From assembly GCF_008727925.1 (NCBI RefSeq), contig NZ_VTWT01000005.1:124001-188000 (forward strand): a stretch of DNA of 64,000 nt. The letters run 5' to 3'. Below, one piece after another: positions 1 to 11,400 of the stretch (the stretch's first letter is position 1; each line of letters opens with the position of its first letter). The notes under the pieces are model-generated. The model had not been told where the DNA came from and did not search any database. It saw nothing but the letters and a program-made list of their open reading frames with translations. The position numbers were made by a program, and so were the translations under genes. The stretch comes from Adhaeribacter soli. Lineage in GTDB: Bacteria; Bacteroidota; Bacteroidia; Cytophagales; Hymenobacteraceae.

Positions 1-1092
1 GTAGTACTGGAAAACCAGGGTAGCATTCCTGCTTCCGGCTATACCGTTAGCTACACAGTAAATAACGGCACTACCACAACCACACCGGTTAGCGTACCTG
101 GCCCTACCCTGGCTCCTGGCACTCCGACTAACTTTACGTTCCCGACCGGTGCGAACCTGTCTGCTCCTGGTGCTTACACCATTGTAGTTACTGTAACCAT
201 GGCAGGCGACCCGGACGTTTCAAACAACACCATTACCTACACCATTACCAACGCTACCCTAACCGGTATGCCGCCGGTGATCGACTTTGAAACCGCTACT
301 ACCGACCTGTCGATCATGCGGGTAGTAAAAGGCACCAAAGGTAACGTTACCGAAGGAACTGGCGCCAGCTTTGGCACAACTTCTACCGAAGGTATGATCA
401 TGGATGCAACTTCAGCTACCGGCTGGACCATTCCTGCCGGACCAACCAACCCATGGACCAATAACCTGGATAACTTTGCCGGCACTTACCTGTGCTTTAA
501 TCCGACCAGCAACGGCCAGAACGACTCACTGTGGCTGTACTTTGATCTGAAGCAGCTCTACAAAGGAGCCAGTGCCAACACCAACTTCCGCGTAACCGTG
601 AACGGAACCCCAGTTGGTGGCAACCAGACCACTCCGGCCAACACCTACCGTCCACCATTTACAGGAACCGGAGGTACAACCAACTGGACCCCGATCAAGA
701 TCAGCCTGCTGCAGTATGCCAACCTGCCGAACATCCAGATCGGTTTTGAGTCGAGCGTGTCTGAGCCGTATGCTAATGGCACCGGAACTGCTAACCTGAT
801 AGACAACATCCGCATCCGCAGAGTAGCTACTACTACAACCGGAATAAGCAAAGGTTTACTGGCCGGACAGGTGAATGTTTATCCGAACCCATCGGCTGGT
901 ATCTTCCAGGTGAGCCTGCCGGAAGGCAAAGTTTACCAACTGGAAGTAACCGACCTGACCGGCAGAAGAATCCTGAGCAAAGAAACCAGGGATAACACAA
1001 GCCTTGATCTCAGCAAAGCTGCCAAAGGTATTTACCTGCTGAAAGTAACTACCCAGGGTGCTTCTACCATGAAGAAGATCATTGTAGAATAA
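1..1092 (+). CDS. T9SS type A sorting domain protein, 3' part (cut by left edge)
   Basis: The reading frame is open from base 1, so this is the C-terminal 363 residues of a larger secreted protein. Visible residues 1-85 are the end of a CARDB-like beta-sandwich with alternating Thr/Val strands. Residues about 93-275 form the C-terminal jelly-roll-like module that recurs in the next four T9SS genes, recognisable by its FDLKQLYK and GTANLIDNIRIR motifs. The last ~80 residues (VYPNPSAG, VTDLTGR, KGIYLLKV, KKIIVE) are a type A sorting domain, which directs cargo through the T9SS and is normally cleaved at the cell surface. The predicted role is an exported surface or adhesion protein. The upstream part lies outside the window. 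Confidence 0.9.
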   Translation, partial: VVLENQGSIPASGYTVSYTVNNGTTTTTPVSVPGPTLAPGTPTNFTFPTGANLSAPGAYTIVVTVTMAGDPDVSNNTITYTITNATLTGMPPVIDFETATTDLSIMRVVKGTKGNVTEGTGASFGTTSTEGMIMDATSATGWTIPAGPTNPWTNNLDNFAGTYLCFNPTSNGQNDSLWLYFDLKQLYKGASANTNFRVTVNGTPVGGNQTTPANTYRPPFTGTGGTTNWTPIKISLLQYANLPNIQIGFESSVSEPYANGTGTANLIDNIRIRRVATTTTGISKGLLAGQVNVYPNPSAGIFQVSLPEGKVYQLEVTDLTGRRILSKETRDNTSLDLSKAAKGIYLLKVTTQGASTMKKIIVE

Positions 1093-1115
1093 GCTCCCTG
1101 ATAGTACCTTAACTG

Positions 1116-1147
1116 AAAAGCCCCGCTAAAATTAGCGGGGCTTTTTC
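1116..1147 (+). terminator. Rho-independent terminator
   Basis: A 14-bp A/T-flanked GC stem (AAAAGCCCCGCTAA with its complement) around a 2-nt spacer, followed by a T run, 24 nt after the stop codon of the first T9SS gene. Confidence 0.9.
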
Positions 1148-1215
1148 TTTGATGGCAATGGGTAAAAAAGGCTTTAACGAAATCTCTCTAACCAAAAACG
1201 CTACCTACCTGGCAT

Positions 1216-1249
1216 AAAAAACTCCTGCTTTAAACGGCAGGAGTTTTTT
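1216..1249 (+). terminator. Second hairpin terminator in tandem
   Basis: AAAAACTCCTGC pairs with GCAGGAGTTTTT across a 9-nt loop. It lies about 70 nt after the first terminator, as a back-up stop. No ORF separates the two. Confidence 0.75.
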
Positions 1250-1608
1250 ATGTAAATAATAACCCTTAGCGGGTTTCAGTGTCATAAACAAGCCAACAGA
1301 TTGTAAACGAAGGTGTTATCCTTAAATACTTTCATTAACTTTTCAATATTAACATTTCAGAAATAAAAATAAACCAGAATAAATAGTACAAATTCGCCAA
1401 TCCCTTTTTCTCTTCCAGGTGGTTTCAGTAACATTCCAGATAAAAATAGTACCCATAACTACTGGAAAATATCATATAACATAAACAATAAAAGCTTCAA
1501 ATCTGTTTTGCACTTTTCCCTCCTGGTGTTATAACGGTTTGCATTGAATTTATAATAAACTATAAATTAAGGGCTTAAACAATCTTTCATTTACCCAAAA
1601 CCACTACC
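1250..1608. other. AT-rich intergenic region, probable promoter of next gene
   Basis: This stretch is strongly AT-rich and holds no credible gene. I see no exact TAnnTTTG box. A run near 1541-1570 (GGTTTGCATTG, then TATAATAAAC) is a possible promoter for the 1609 gene, but this is weak. Confidence 0.4.
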
Positions 1609-4600
1609 ATGAAAAAAATTTTAACCTTTACCTTACTCTACCTGCTGCTGGTAGGCGGAGCTAGGTCGCAACAGCCCTGTACATCACCAATTTCTTCTTT
1701 CCCTTACTTTGAAAATTTTGAAACCGGTGCAGGCGGCTGGATGGCGGGTGGCACCAATTCTTCCTGGGCACTCGGAACGCCTATAAAGCAGGTAATCAAT
1801 ACTGCCGCTTCGGGTACAAACTCCTGGGTAACCAATTTATCCGGACCTTACAGAGCCAACGAACAATCTTACGTAATGAGCCCCTGCTTTAGTACCATGT
1901 CGATGACGCAGCCGGTACTGGAAATGAAGATCTGGTGGAGCTCTGAATCTAATTGGGATGGTGCTGTTTTGCAATCTTCTTCCGACGGAGGCTTAACCTG
2001 GCAGCGGGTGGGCGCCCGAAATGACCCTCATAACTGGTACAACAACAACACCATTAAAAGCGGACCAGGCGGACAGACACCTGGCTCAGCACATGGCTGG
2101 TCTGGCAGCACCCAGACTAACAATGGTTCCAGAGGCTGGGTTATTGCCAAACATCCTTTAACCGGTTTAGGCCAGCAAACGAATCTGCGCCTGCGCATTG
2201 CATTTGCCTCTGATACCCTTTTCCACGAAGACGGTTTTGCGTTCGACGATGTTTCCATTTACGACACCCCAACCAATGATGCCAGCTTAACGGCGCTTAC
2301 CAGCCCGCAAAGTTCGGTGCAGCCCAACGTAAGCACCCCGGTAACAGTAACGCTGAAGAACCTGGGAATTGCCAACCTTACTAATGCGAAATTAGGTTTC
2401 AGCGTAAACGGCACTACCGTGTTGAACAATTACTCTTTTAGCGGGAATCTTACACAAAACCAGTCAGCCACCGCTTTAACCATAGGCAATTACACGTTCC
2501 AGCCGGGCATTCACACGCTTAAAGCCTGGAGCAGCCAGCCAAACGGATTACCTGATGGCGATACAAGCAACGACACGATAACCACTACCATTTATACCTG
2601 CAGTACCTTATCGACTTATACTATAAATCAAAACGCACCCAGCTCCGGCACCAATTTCCAATCATTCGGAGCAGCGGTCCGGTCCTTATCGATCTGCGGC
2701 ATTGCAGGGCCGGTAGTGCTGGATGTGGCTGCCGGCAGCGGCCCTTACACCGAAACCGTGGTCCTGAGCAATATTAACGGCGCAAGTGCTACCAACACGG
2801 TTACAATTAACGGAAACGGCAATACTATCATTAATGCCGCCACCTCCGGCGATGCCCTTAAACTGGACGGCGCTAAATATTACCGGATCAGCAACCTGAA
2901 GGTAAATTCAAATCCGGCAGCTACCGGTGGTACGGTGGTAACCTTAACCAATTCTTCGCAGAACAATACGTTTACCGGCTGTACCTTTACCCATAGCATT
3001 ACCACCACTACTAATTCCGCCCGGGTGGTGGCCCTGGCTTCCGGCAGCAGCAACAATACGTTCCAGAACGATACCATTATAGGAGGTTACGTGGCAATCC
3101 ACAATTTCGGGTCATCTTCTTCCAACAGCAACAGCGGCAATTCGTTTATAGGAAATGTAATTCAGGATCCGCATAACTTCGGTATTCACCTCCAGTATAA
3201 TTCCAATACGCTGTACGAAGGGAATGATATTAGCTGGCCGAACCGCACCAGTACCAGCGGCATTTACGGCATGTACGTGGCCAATGGCAATTCCGGGGTA
3301 ACTATTAGTAAAAACCGGATCCACAATACCCACGATGTGGCGGTGGTAACCACCGGTACGGTTTATGGGATCTATTGCCTCGCGGGAGGAACTTCAACCG
3401 GGGTGAACATTATTAAGAATAACCTGATCTACAACATCAACAATAATGGAGGAACCCTTTACGGGCTTTATCATTCGGCAGGCGACAACACTTATTACTA
3501 CAATAATACCGTTGCCTTCGATGACCCGACCATTGTTCACAATAACCTGCGGGGAATGCACTTCTCAAATGCAGCTACGAACGTGAAGTTTATCAACAAC
3601 ATTATTAGTTTAAGCACCCAGGCAACCAACAAGCATGCGCTTTACGTGGTAAATACAGGCATTTCGCTGGTCAGCAACAACAACGTTTTGTATGCGCCCG
3701 GCGGGAAAGTGGGCTATTTTGCCGCCGATAAGGTTACGCTGGCAGACTGGCAGGCCGTTAACAACAATGCTTATGACCAGGCTTCCGTAGCGGCAGATCC
3801 CGAATTCCAGGACCGGGCATCCGGCAACATGAAGCCTACCAATGCTACCGCTCACAACATTGGTCAGCCCCTTACGGACGTGACCGACGATATTACCAAC
3901 AGCCCCCGTAGTGCCACTACGCCGGATCCCGGGGCCTTCGAAGTGACTCCTGCCCAGTACGATGCCGGTATTACAGCTATTACCTCCCCTGCGGCCACCA
4001 TTCTTCCGGGCGTTAGCCAGCCGGTTACGATTACGTTTAAAAATTATGGTTCCAATAACCTTACTTCAGCAGTTATAAACTGGACGGTGAACGGCGTAGC
4101 TCAAACCAGTTACAACTGGAGTGGTAACCTTGCAAACAACCAGACCTCAGGACCGGTTACGATCGGAAATTATACCTTCCCGGCCGGTACCTTTACCCTG
4201 GATGTTTGTATTACCAACCCAAGTGGTCAGCCCGACGGCAATAATTTCAATGACTGCAAAGCGGCAACCATTATTTCCTGCAATGCTTTGGCGGGTACTT
4301 ACACCATCAATAAGAATCTTCCGGGCTCTGCCACTAATTTCGTATCGTTTACTTCGGCAGCCAATACGCTGAACAGTTGCGGCATCAGCGGCCCGGTTAC
4401 CATAAACGTGGCTGCCGGAACCGGCCCTTACACCGAAGCCGTAATGTTTAAAGACATCACCGGCACCAGTGCAACCAACACCATAACCATAAACGGCAAC
4501 GGAAATACCATCGTAAATCCGCTGGTATCGGTAATTTATGCCTTATCCGGCGATGCCCTTACCCTAAATGGCGCAAAATATTACCGCTTCGATAGCCTAA

Positions 4601-6807
4601 GGGTAAATTCATCGGTAAAAGCCCTGCATGGTGCGGTGGTAGCCCTTAGAAACAATGCCCAGAACAATACCTTTACCGGCTGTACTTTTACCCACAATAA
4701 CAGTACGGTGTCGCCGTATGCGCAGGCCGTTTTTCTTGGCGCAGGAAGCAGCAACAATACCTTCCGGAACAATACTACCAGAGGAGCCTATTACGCATTC
4801 CTGAATAACGGTACGTCATCAAGCATAAATAATGGCAATACATTTACCGGGAATACCATTATAGATGCCCATGGTTCCGCCTTCTATAACCTAAACACTA
4901 CCGGAACTTTAATTGAACGAAACGACATCAGTAACCCTACCCGGCCCAACACATTTAATTTCACCGGCATTTACCTGAGCAGCAGTACCGGCGTAACCAT
5001 CAGCAAAAACCGGATCCACAATACGCACGGCGCCTCCTCTTCGCTTACCGGAACTGTTCATGGTATTTACACTTCGGCAGCGGGCACTGCCGGCTCTGAG
5101 AACATTATCAAGAACAACATCATTTACAACATCAATAATGTGAACGGAGAATTTATCGGGTTTTACAATACCGGCGGAAATAATACTTACTATTACCACA
5201 ATACCGTTTCGGTAGATCAAACCAGAGCCCTCCATCCAATTTTGCGGGGCATGCATTTCGGTTCGTCGGCTACCAACGTAAAGTTCATCAACAACATTAT
5301 TAGCTTAAAGAGCCCCGCAACCGCCAAACACGCCATTTACTTGAACAACCCCTCTATTTCTGTGGTGAGCAACAACAACAACCTGCATGCGCCTAATGGA
5401 AACGTGGGTTATTATTCTTCCGACAAAACAACCCTGGCCGACTGGAAAGCCGCCAACAGCAGCGCCTACGACCAGGCCTCCCTTTCAGCCGATCCGGTAT
5501 TTAAAAACGGCGTAACCGGAGACCTGCGCCCTTCAATAGTAGCATTAGACGATAAAGGCCAGCCGCTGCCGGCTGTAACCGATGATATTACCGGCGTTAC
5601 CCGCCCGCAGACCACGCCTGACCTTGGTGCATTTGAATTTACCGTACAACCCGACGACGTAGGAATAATTGCTATTTCCGGCCCTAGCATTACGGGCTGC
5701 GGCTTAACGACTACCGAACCTATTACCGTTATCATTAAGAACTTCGGCCACGTTACGCAAACCAATATCCCGGTTGCTTATAAAGTGGGTACAGGCAATT
5801 TTGTGAATGAAATTTACACGGGTTCGATTGCGGCCAATGCTACGGCTTCCTTTACCTTTACCGCCCTGGCCAACCTGAGCGCTTCCGGTACCCATACCAT
5901 AGTAGCCATGACGAACCTGAACGGCGACGGCGACCTGACCAACAACAGCGATACCCTGAAGGTAGTGAACTCCCTGATCAGCAACCTGCAAACGGTGCTC
6001 GATTTTGAATCTGCTGCTTCCGGCCTTTCCCGGTTCATTACCACGGTTAATTCGCATTCAGGCTTAACCGAAGATCCTGCCGCCAGCTTTGGTACCGGTA
6101 CCAAAGGCCTGATCATGGATGGCGTGACCGATGCCGCCTGGACCATGCCTACAGGATCTTACAGCCCCTGGAACACCAACCCGAACCATTTTGCCGCCGC
6201 TTACCTCTGTTTCGATCCGGGCACCAACGGTCCGAACGATTCGTTGTACCTGCACTTCGATCTGAAACAGCTTTATAAAATTGCCAATGCCAATACCAAT
6301 TTGCGGATAAGAGTAAACGGCACGCCGGTAGGCGGCAACCAGACTTTGCCGGCCAAGACGTATCGTCCGCCGTTCTCCGGCACCGGCGGCACTACCAACT
6401 GGACCCCGATCAGGATCGACCTGACCGATTTTGCCAACCTGCCAAGCATCCGGATCGCGTTTGAATCGAACGTATCAGAATCGTATGCAAACGGCACCGG
6501 AACCGCTAACCTGATCGACAATATCCGGATCCGGAAAGTGGTTGCTTCTCCATCCGGAACGACCAAAGACCTTCTAGCCGGTCAGTTAAACGTGTATCCG
6601 AACCCTTCGAACGGTATGTTTAACGTAAGCTTGCCGGAAGGAAAAGCTTTCGGGATGGAAGTGACCGACCTGACCGGGCGCGTGATCCTGAAGCAGGATG
6701 CGAAGGGAAAAACAAGCCTCGACCTGAGCAAAGCAGCCAAAGGAATTTACCTGTTGAAAGTAACGACTGCGGGTTCAGCTACCGTGAAGAAGATCATTGT
6801 AGAATAA
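1609..6807 (+). CDS. Giant modular T9SS-exported protein with two beta-helix blocks
   Basis: A 1732-residue protein. Residues 1-21 are a signal peptide ending at ARSQ. Residues ~24-217 are a MAM/jelly-roll-like domain containing an Asp-box-like stretch (SSSDGGLTWQRVG). Residues ~220-330 are CARDB-like. Residues ~338-770 are a right-handed parallel beta-helix rich in Asn ladders (ISKNRIHNTH, IIKNNLIYNINN). The CARDB plus helix unit is then repeated at ~783-1340. A third CARDB follows at ~1345-1455, then the C-terminal jelly-roll shared with its neighbours, and a T9SS sorting domain at ~1655-1732. Beta-helices of this kind occur in carbohydrate-active and adhesive proteins. No catalytic residues can be assigned, so the likely role is a surface adhesin or matrix component. 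Confidence 0.9.
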   Translation: MKKILTFTLLYLLLVGGARSQQPCTSPISSFPYFENFETGAGGWMAGGTNSSWALGTPIKQVINTAASGTNSWVTNLSGPYRANEQSYVMSPCFSTMSMTQPVLEMKIWWSSESNWDGAVLQSSSDGGLTWQRVGARNDPHNWYNNNTIKSGPGGQTPGSAHGWSGSTQTNNGSRGWVIAKHPLTGLGQQTNLRLRIAFASDTLFHEDGFAFDDVSIYDTPTNDASLTALTSPQSSVQPNVSTPVTVTLKNLGIANLTNAKLGFSVNGTTVLNNYSFSGNLTQNQSATALTIGNYTFQPGIHTLKAWSSQPNGLPDGDTSNDTITTTIYTCSTLSTYTINQNAPSSGTNFQSFGAAVRSLSICGIAGPVVLDVAAGSGPYTETVVLSNINGASATNTVTINGNGNTIINAATSGDALKLDGAKYYRISNLKVNSNPAATGGTVVTLTNSSQNNTFTGCTFTHSITTTTNSARVVALASGSSNNTFQNDTIIGGYVAIHNFGSSSSNSNSGNSFIGNVIQDPHNFGIHLQYNSNTLYEGNDISWPNRTSTSGIYGMYVANGNSGVTISKNRIHNTHDVAVVTTGTVYGIYCLAGGTSTGVNIIKNNLIYNINNNGGTLYGLYHSAGDNTYYYNNTVAFDDPTIVHNNLRGMHFSNAATNVKFINNIISLSTQATNKHALYVVNTGISLVSNNNVLYAPGGKVGYFAADKVTLADWQAVNNNAYDQASVAADPEFQDRASGNMKPTNATAHNIGQPLTDVTDDITNSPRSATTPDPGAFEVTPAQYDAGITAITSPAATILPGVSQPVTITFKNYGSNNLTSAVINWTVNGVAQTSYNWSGNLANNQTSGPVTIGNYTFPAGTFTLDVCITNPSGQPDGNNFNDCKAATIISCNALAGTYTINKNLPGSATNFVSFTSAANTLNSCGISGPVTINVAAGTGPYTEAVMFKDITGTSATNTITINGNGNTIVNPLVSVIYALSGDALTLNGAKYYRFDSLRVNSSVKALHGAVVALRNNAQNNTFTGCTFTHNNSTVSPYAQAVFLGAGSSNNTFRNNTTRGAYYAFLNNGTSSSINNGNTFTGNTIIDAHGSAFYNLNTTGTLIERNDISNPTRPNTFNFTGIYLSSSTGVTISKNRIHNTHGASSSLTGTVHGIYTSAAGTAGSENIIKNNIIYNINNVNGEFIGFYNTGGNNTYYYHNTVSVDQTRALHPILRGMHFGSSATNVKFINNIISLKSPATAKHAIYLNNPSISVVSNNNNLHAPNGNVGYYSSDKTTLADWKAANSSAYDQASLSADPVFKNGVTGDLRPSIVALDDKGQPLPAVTDDITGVTRPQTTPDLGAFEFTVQPDDVGIIAISGPSITGCGLTTTEPITVIIKNFGHVTQTNIPVAYKVGTGNFVNEIYTGSIAANATASFTFTALANLSASGTHTIVAMTNLNGDGDLTNNSDTLKVVNSLISNLQTVLDFESAASGLSRFITTVNSHSGLTEDPAASFGTGTKGLIMDGVTDAAWTMPTGSYSPWNTNPNHFAAAYLCFDPGTNGPNDSLYLHFDLKQLYKIANANTNLRIRVNGTPVGGNQTLPAKTYRPPFSGTGGTTNWTPIRIDLTDFANLPSIRIAFESNVSESYANGTGTANLIDNIRIRKVVASPSGTTKDLLAGQLNVYPNPSNGMFNVSLPEGKAFGMEVTDLTGRVILKQDAKGKTSLDLSKAAKGIYLLKVTTAGSATVKKIIVE

Positions 6808-6829
6808 GATTCCTGCTTTACCAAAACTG

Positions 6830-6860
6830 AAAAGCCCCGGCAAGTTGCCGGGGCTTTTTG
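6830..6860 (+). terminator. Rho-independent terminator
   Basis: AAAAGCCCCGGC pairs with GCCGGGGCTTTT, followed by further T residues, 22 nt after the stop codon. Confidence 0.9.
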
Positions 6861-7086
6861 CTTTTAAAACCGTAGGCTTTAGGGTTGATAAAGTAAACTG
6901 CCTTAATAGACCGAAAACCGTAGGAGAAATGCGGTAAAAAGTGCCTGCAGAAGGTTTTAAAGATTTAAGTAGCAGACTAAACAATCGTTTAACCTTAAAG
7001 GATCTTTCATTACACAACACTCCAAACATAAGCCCTTTACATATTTTAGTCCTGATACTACTATCCGGATATCATCGTCTTTAAAA

Positions 7087-8046
7087 TTAAAATGAATACC
7101 CGGAAGGCGGGACGCCCGTCACTTTTTTGAAAGCTTTGCTGAAGGCGGCCAGATCGGTAAAGTTGAGCAGGTAGGCGATCTCGCTCCAGCGCAATCCTTG
7201 CTTGTTCAGCTCCAGGCTTTTTTCGATGCGTTTTTGAAGGAGGTAATGGTACGGGCTAACCTGGAAAGCCTGCCGGAACAAACGGTAGAACCGGAATTCA
7301 GACAAGCAACACGTATCGGCCACCTGCTTCATGCTTGTGCCGGTAAACAAGCTTTCCTCCAGCATTTCTTTCCCGATAAGCAAGCGCTGAAAAAGCTCCC
7401 GCCGCGTGGTTAACCGGGCCGTTTTCAGGCGGTAATAAGCATTTATAAATTCAAGATTTTCCTGCACCAAGATGCAAACCAGTTCAAAGATCAGTTCACT
7501 GGCCGGAGCGCCGTAACTTCCGGAAACCGCACAGGAAATAAGTTTATTTAAAAGTACCTGCAGCTGTTTGCCGGCCATTGCTTCGCGCACCAGGATCTCC
7601 GGACTTAAGAGGTAGCGCGGCAGGTTTTCAAAAGAATCAATATCGTCGGGGTGCAGGAGCTGGAACAAAACATCGGTTAAGAGTTCAGCCTCTATGTTCA
7701 CGCACATTCCCAGGGTTGCGGCACTGGCGATCCGGACATCCACTACCGGCACCGATTCATTCACCAGTAAATATTTTCCACCGGAAACCTGGTACTTTTT
7801 CCCCCTGAACCAATACGATTCCAGCCCCTCGGCCACGTACTTGAGGCCGAAAGATTTAGGCTGCAATGCTGCTTCATAAGTATGGTATAAAGAGCTGATG
7901 ATGCTGTTTTCCGCCAGATCTTTAAAGCCGGCCGTGTAGCTGGCATCGATGTGCAGCAGATCGCACTGGCTGCTGTATAGGGGCTTGCAGGTTTCAGATC
8001 CTGCGGGTGTTAATAAATCCACAACCGGTTTGTTATTACGCAGCAA
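7087..8046 (-). CDS. AraC-family transcriptional regulator
   Basis: A 319-residue protein with an N-terminal ligand-sensing or oligomerisation half and a C-terminal AraC double helix-turn-helix (~215-319). The second HTH carries the typical end WSEIAYLLNFTD...FSKAFKKVTGVPPSGY. The first HTH reads MKQVADTCCLSEFRFYRLFRQAF, split here only for reading. It is the only regulator among the T9SS genes and is transcribed divergently from the 8445 gene, so control of that gene or of itself is plausible but unproven. The start is uncertain: the position given is a TTG. The frame stays open only to about 8082, with a GGAGG at 8069-8073 and no in-frame ATG before residue ~113, so a non-ATG start is likely. 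Confidence 0.88.
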   Translation of the reverse strand: MLRNNKPVVDLLTPAGSETCKPLYSSQCDLLHIDASYTAGFKDLAENSIISSLYHTYEAALQPKSFGLKYVAEGLESYWFRGKKYQVSGGKYLLVNESVPVVDVRIASAATLGMCVNIEAELLTDVLFQLLHPDDIDSFENLPRYLLSPEILVREAMAGKQLQVLLNKLISCAVSGSYGAPASELIFELVCILVQENLEFINAYYRLKTARLTTRRELFQRLLIGKEMLEESLFTGTSMKQVADTCCLSEFRFYRLFRQAFQVSPYHYLLQKRIEKSLELNKQGLRWSEIAYLLNFTDLAAFSKAFKKVTGVPPSGYSF

Positions 8047-8444
8047 ATATCGGTTCCAAAAGCTTTTCCCTCCAATATTCAGCTAATACAATATTCAATT
8101 CCCCCTTAAAAAGACAGGATTTTACAACTAATGTACGGGGCAGGAAGTGTTCATTTGAATAAGAAGGAAACCGTCTGCCAGGCTCAGGCAATGCTTTAAG
8201 TTTTCGAACAGAGATAGCGCTGCCATTGGCCTGTCTTCCTGTTTAAAAAAGAACACCTGTTGCCTAGCATGGATGAGTACAGCATCGAGCATGAATGGAA
8301 GTGATCTGAGAATGCAAAGCAAGACTTTTCAAGCTGAAAATGCTATCGTTTCCGAAGTAAAAAGTAGCTATAAACCATTTTACGTCACAACCAGAAGAAC
8401 TAATTCCATCAATAAAAACCCGTTAAAAAACACGAACCCAGCCT
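8047..8444. other. Divergent intergenic region between AraC gene and T9SS gene
   Basis: About 400 bp with no convincing gene. It must hold the promoters of both divergent neighbours and any operator of the AraC protein. I could not identify a clear direct-repeat operator or an exact TAnnTTTG box. Confidence 0.4.
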
Positions 8445-11400
8445 ATGAAAAAACACTATTCTTGCTTACTTGGCCTGCTGCTTAGCGCTACCCTGGCCCA
8501 AGCCCAGACCCAGCCGCTACCCTGTTCGGCCACCATTGCCACGTTTCCTTATATGCAGGATTTCGAGAACGGCGCCGGTAACTGGATTGCGGGTGGCACC
8601 AACTCCTCCTGGGCGCTCGGAACGCCCGGAAAACTGGAGATCAACGGCGCAGCCTCCGGGCAAAATGCCTGGGTAACAAATTTGCAGGTAGAGCACAACC
8701 CCGACGAAAATTCCCAGGTCGTGAGCCCGTGCTTTAATTTCAGCGCCCTGCTTTCGCCGGCAATTGAACTGAAGATCTGGTGGAACAGCGAGCACAAAAT
8801 GGACGGCGCGGTGGTTCAGTCTTCCATCGATGGCGGCCTTACCTGGCAAAGAGTGGGTGAATTTGGCGACCCCTATAACTGGTATAACGTGGACGATATT
8901 TCGGCAGCGCCCGGCGGCCAGACCACCGGCGTTCATGGCTGGTCGGGGCGGGCAGGCTCCATTCCCGGAGCGGGAAGCGGCGGCTGGGTAACGGCCAGGC
9001 ATAAACTTACCGGTTTGGCCGGACAGGCTTCGGTGCGGCTGCGCATCGCTTTTGCTTCCAACAGTTCTTACGAAGACGATGGTTTTGCTTTCGACGACAT
9101 TCATATTTATGATACTCCGAACACGGATGCCGGGGTAATAAGCGTGGTATCGCCAACTTCCGCCTGTGGCTTAACTTTGCAGGAAAGCGTTACCATTAAA
9201 GTAAAAAACTACGGAAGGCTCACACAAACTTCCATTCCGGTAAGTTACCAGGTAAACAATAATCCACCGGTGCAGGAAACCATTACCACTTCGCTGGCCC
9301 CGGACGACACCCTTACCTACACCTTCAACACGAAACTAAACCTGGCTACGGCCGGCACTTATACCCTTAAAGCCCGCACCCTTTTACCTTCCGACGGCAT
9401 TCCGGCAAATGATACAACTACTGCTTCGGTAACTTCCATCCCAACCATAGCCACGTTTCCGTATTTCCAGAATTTTGAAACCTGGAGCGGCGGCTGGATG
9501 CCGCACGGCACGAACGCTTCCTGGGCCTGGGGCACCCCGGCAAAAATGACGATTAACGCCGCCGCATCCGGCACGAAGGCCTGGGCTACGGGCATTTCAG
9601 GTTTCCACAATAACAACGAAGATTCGTATGTATTGAGCCCTTGCCTGAATTTCAGCTCCCTTACCACGCCCCTGCTGGAAATGAAAGTCTGGTGGAACAG
9701 TGAAGATGCTACAGACGGAGCCGTGCTGCAATCCTCCATCGACGGCGGCCAGACCTGGCAGAACGTGGGTGCTTTCGGCGATCCGTATAACTGGTACAAT
9801 AAAAACGACATCAGCAGCGCACCGGGCGCGCAAAGTTCGCCGGCTGTGGGTTGGTCGGGCACGAACAACAACCTGCCTTCTACCGGCAGCAACGGCTGGC
9901 TGGCCGTGCGGCACGTACTCACCGGCCTGGGCGGGCAGCCAAACGTAAAACTCCGGATCGCGTTTGCTTCCAACACTTTCCTGGCCGACGATGGCTTTGC
10001 CTTCGATGATGTTGCCATTTATGAAATGCCGGCCAACGATGTGGGCATTACGGCATTGAACGCCCCGGTTTCCGGGAATTGCGGAGCCGGCACCCAGGAA
10101 AACGTTACCGTAACGATCAAAAACCATGGCGCGGCTACCTTAACTTCCATTCCGGTTACTTACCAGATCGGAACCAATACGCCGGTTAGCGGCACCTTTA
10201 CCGGCTCGCTTGCTTCCGGCGCTTCCACTACCTTTACCTTCCCTACCAAAGCCGATCTGAGCGCAGGCGGCAACTTTAAAATTACCGCATCTACCGCGCT
10301 TGCGGCCGATACCTTTCTGCAGAATAACAGCCTTAGCGATAGCATTTCTATTTTCAATCCGATAGCTGCTTTCCCGCACCTGGAAGACCTGGAGAATGCC
10401 GTTTCGGGTGCGCCTGGTACGTTCCCGGCAGGCTGGACCTACACGACCGGGCCCGGCATGTTCTATCCATATAGCTGGCAGGTGCAGGAAGGTCCTACGC
10501 CGATGTCAGGTACCGGTCCGGAAGTGGACCATACGCTGGGCACTGCTTCGGGCAAATACGTGGTGGCCATGACCATGAACGGCAGCCCCGGCGATTCGAC
10601 CGAACTAATCTCGCCCTGCATTAATATTTCTGCTTTAACTACGCCGGGTTTTAGTTTCTGGTACCACATGGCCGGCACGGCAATGGGCAAACTACAGGTG
10701 CAGGTTTCTACCGATAACGGTCTGACATGGACTACCCTTTTTGCTTTAAACGGTATGCAGCAGGCCGCAGAAAGTGACCCCTGGAAGAAAAAAGTAGTGA
10801 AACTGGCAGGCTATACCGGCAACATTAAACTAAAATTCAAGGCATTTCATGGTTCCGGCCTGGAAGGCGACATTGCCCTGGACGACCTGAAATTCTTTAA
10901 TATTCCGCCGGTTGATCTGGAAATGTTTGCCCTGACTTTACCCAATACCGGCTGTGGCTTATCGGTTGCGGAAAACATTTGCGTAACCATTCTGAACAAC
11001 GGTACTTCGGCGCAAAGCAACTTCCCGGTAAGCTACCAGGTAAACGGCGGCAGCACCGTAACCGAAACGTTTAGCGGCTCCATTGCTCCGGGCGCTACGG
11101 CGCAATACTGTTTCACCGCCAAAGCGAACTTAAGCCTACCGAATACATATGCCGTAACGACAACTGCTTCCATTACCGGCGACGGCGATGCTACGAATAA
11201 TTCCCTGACCGGCACCGTAAGCACCTTGCCTACCATTACTTCGCTGCCTTACTCCCAGGATTTTGAAAACGGTAACGGCGGTTGGGTAGCGCGCGGCTTT
11301 AATAGCAGCTGGGCTTTAGGTACGCCGGCAAAGAACGTAATCAATTCGGCAGCTTCGGGAAGCAATGCCTGGGTTACGGGCCTTACCGGACAGTACAACA

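Noticed and set aside
8128-8322. A 64-codon ORF in the divergent spacer beside the AraC gene
   Set aside because: It has no family, and the spacer is better explained as regulatory DNA.
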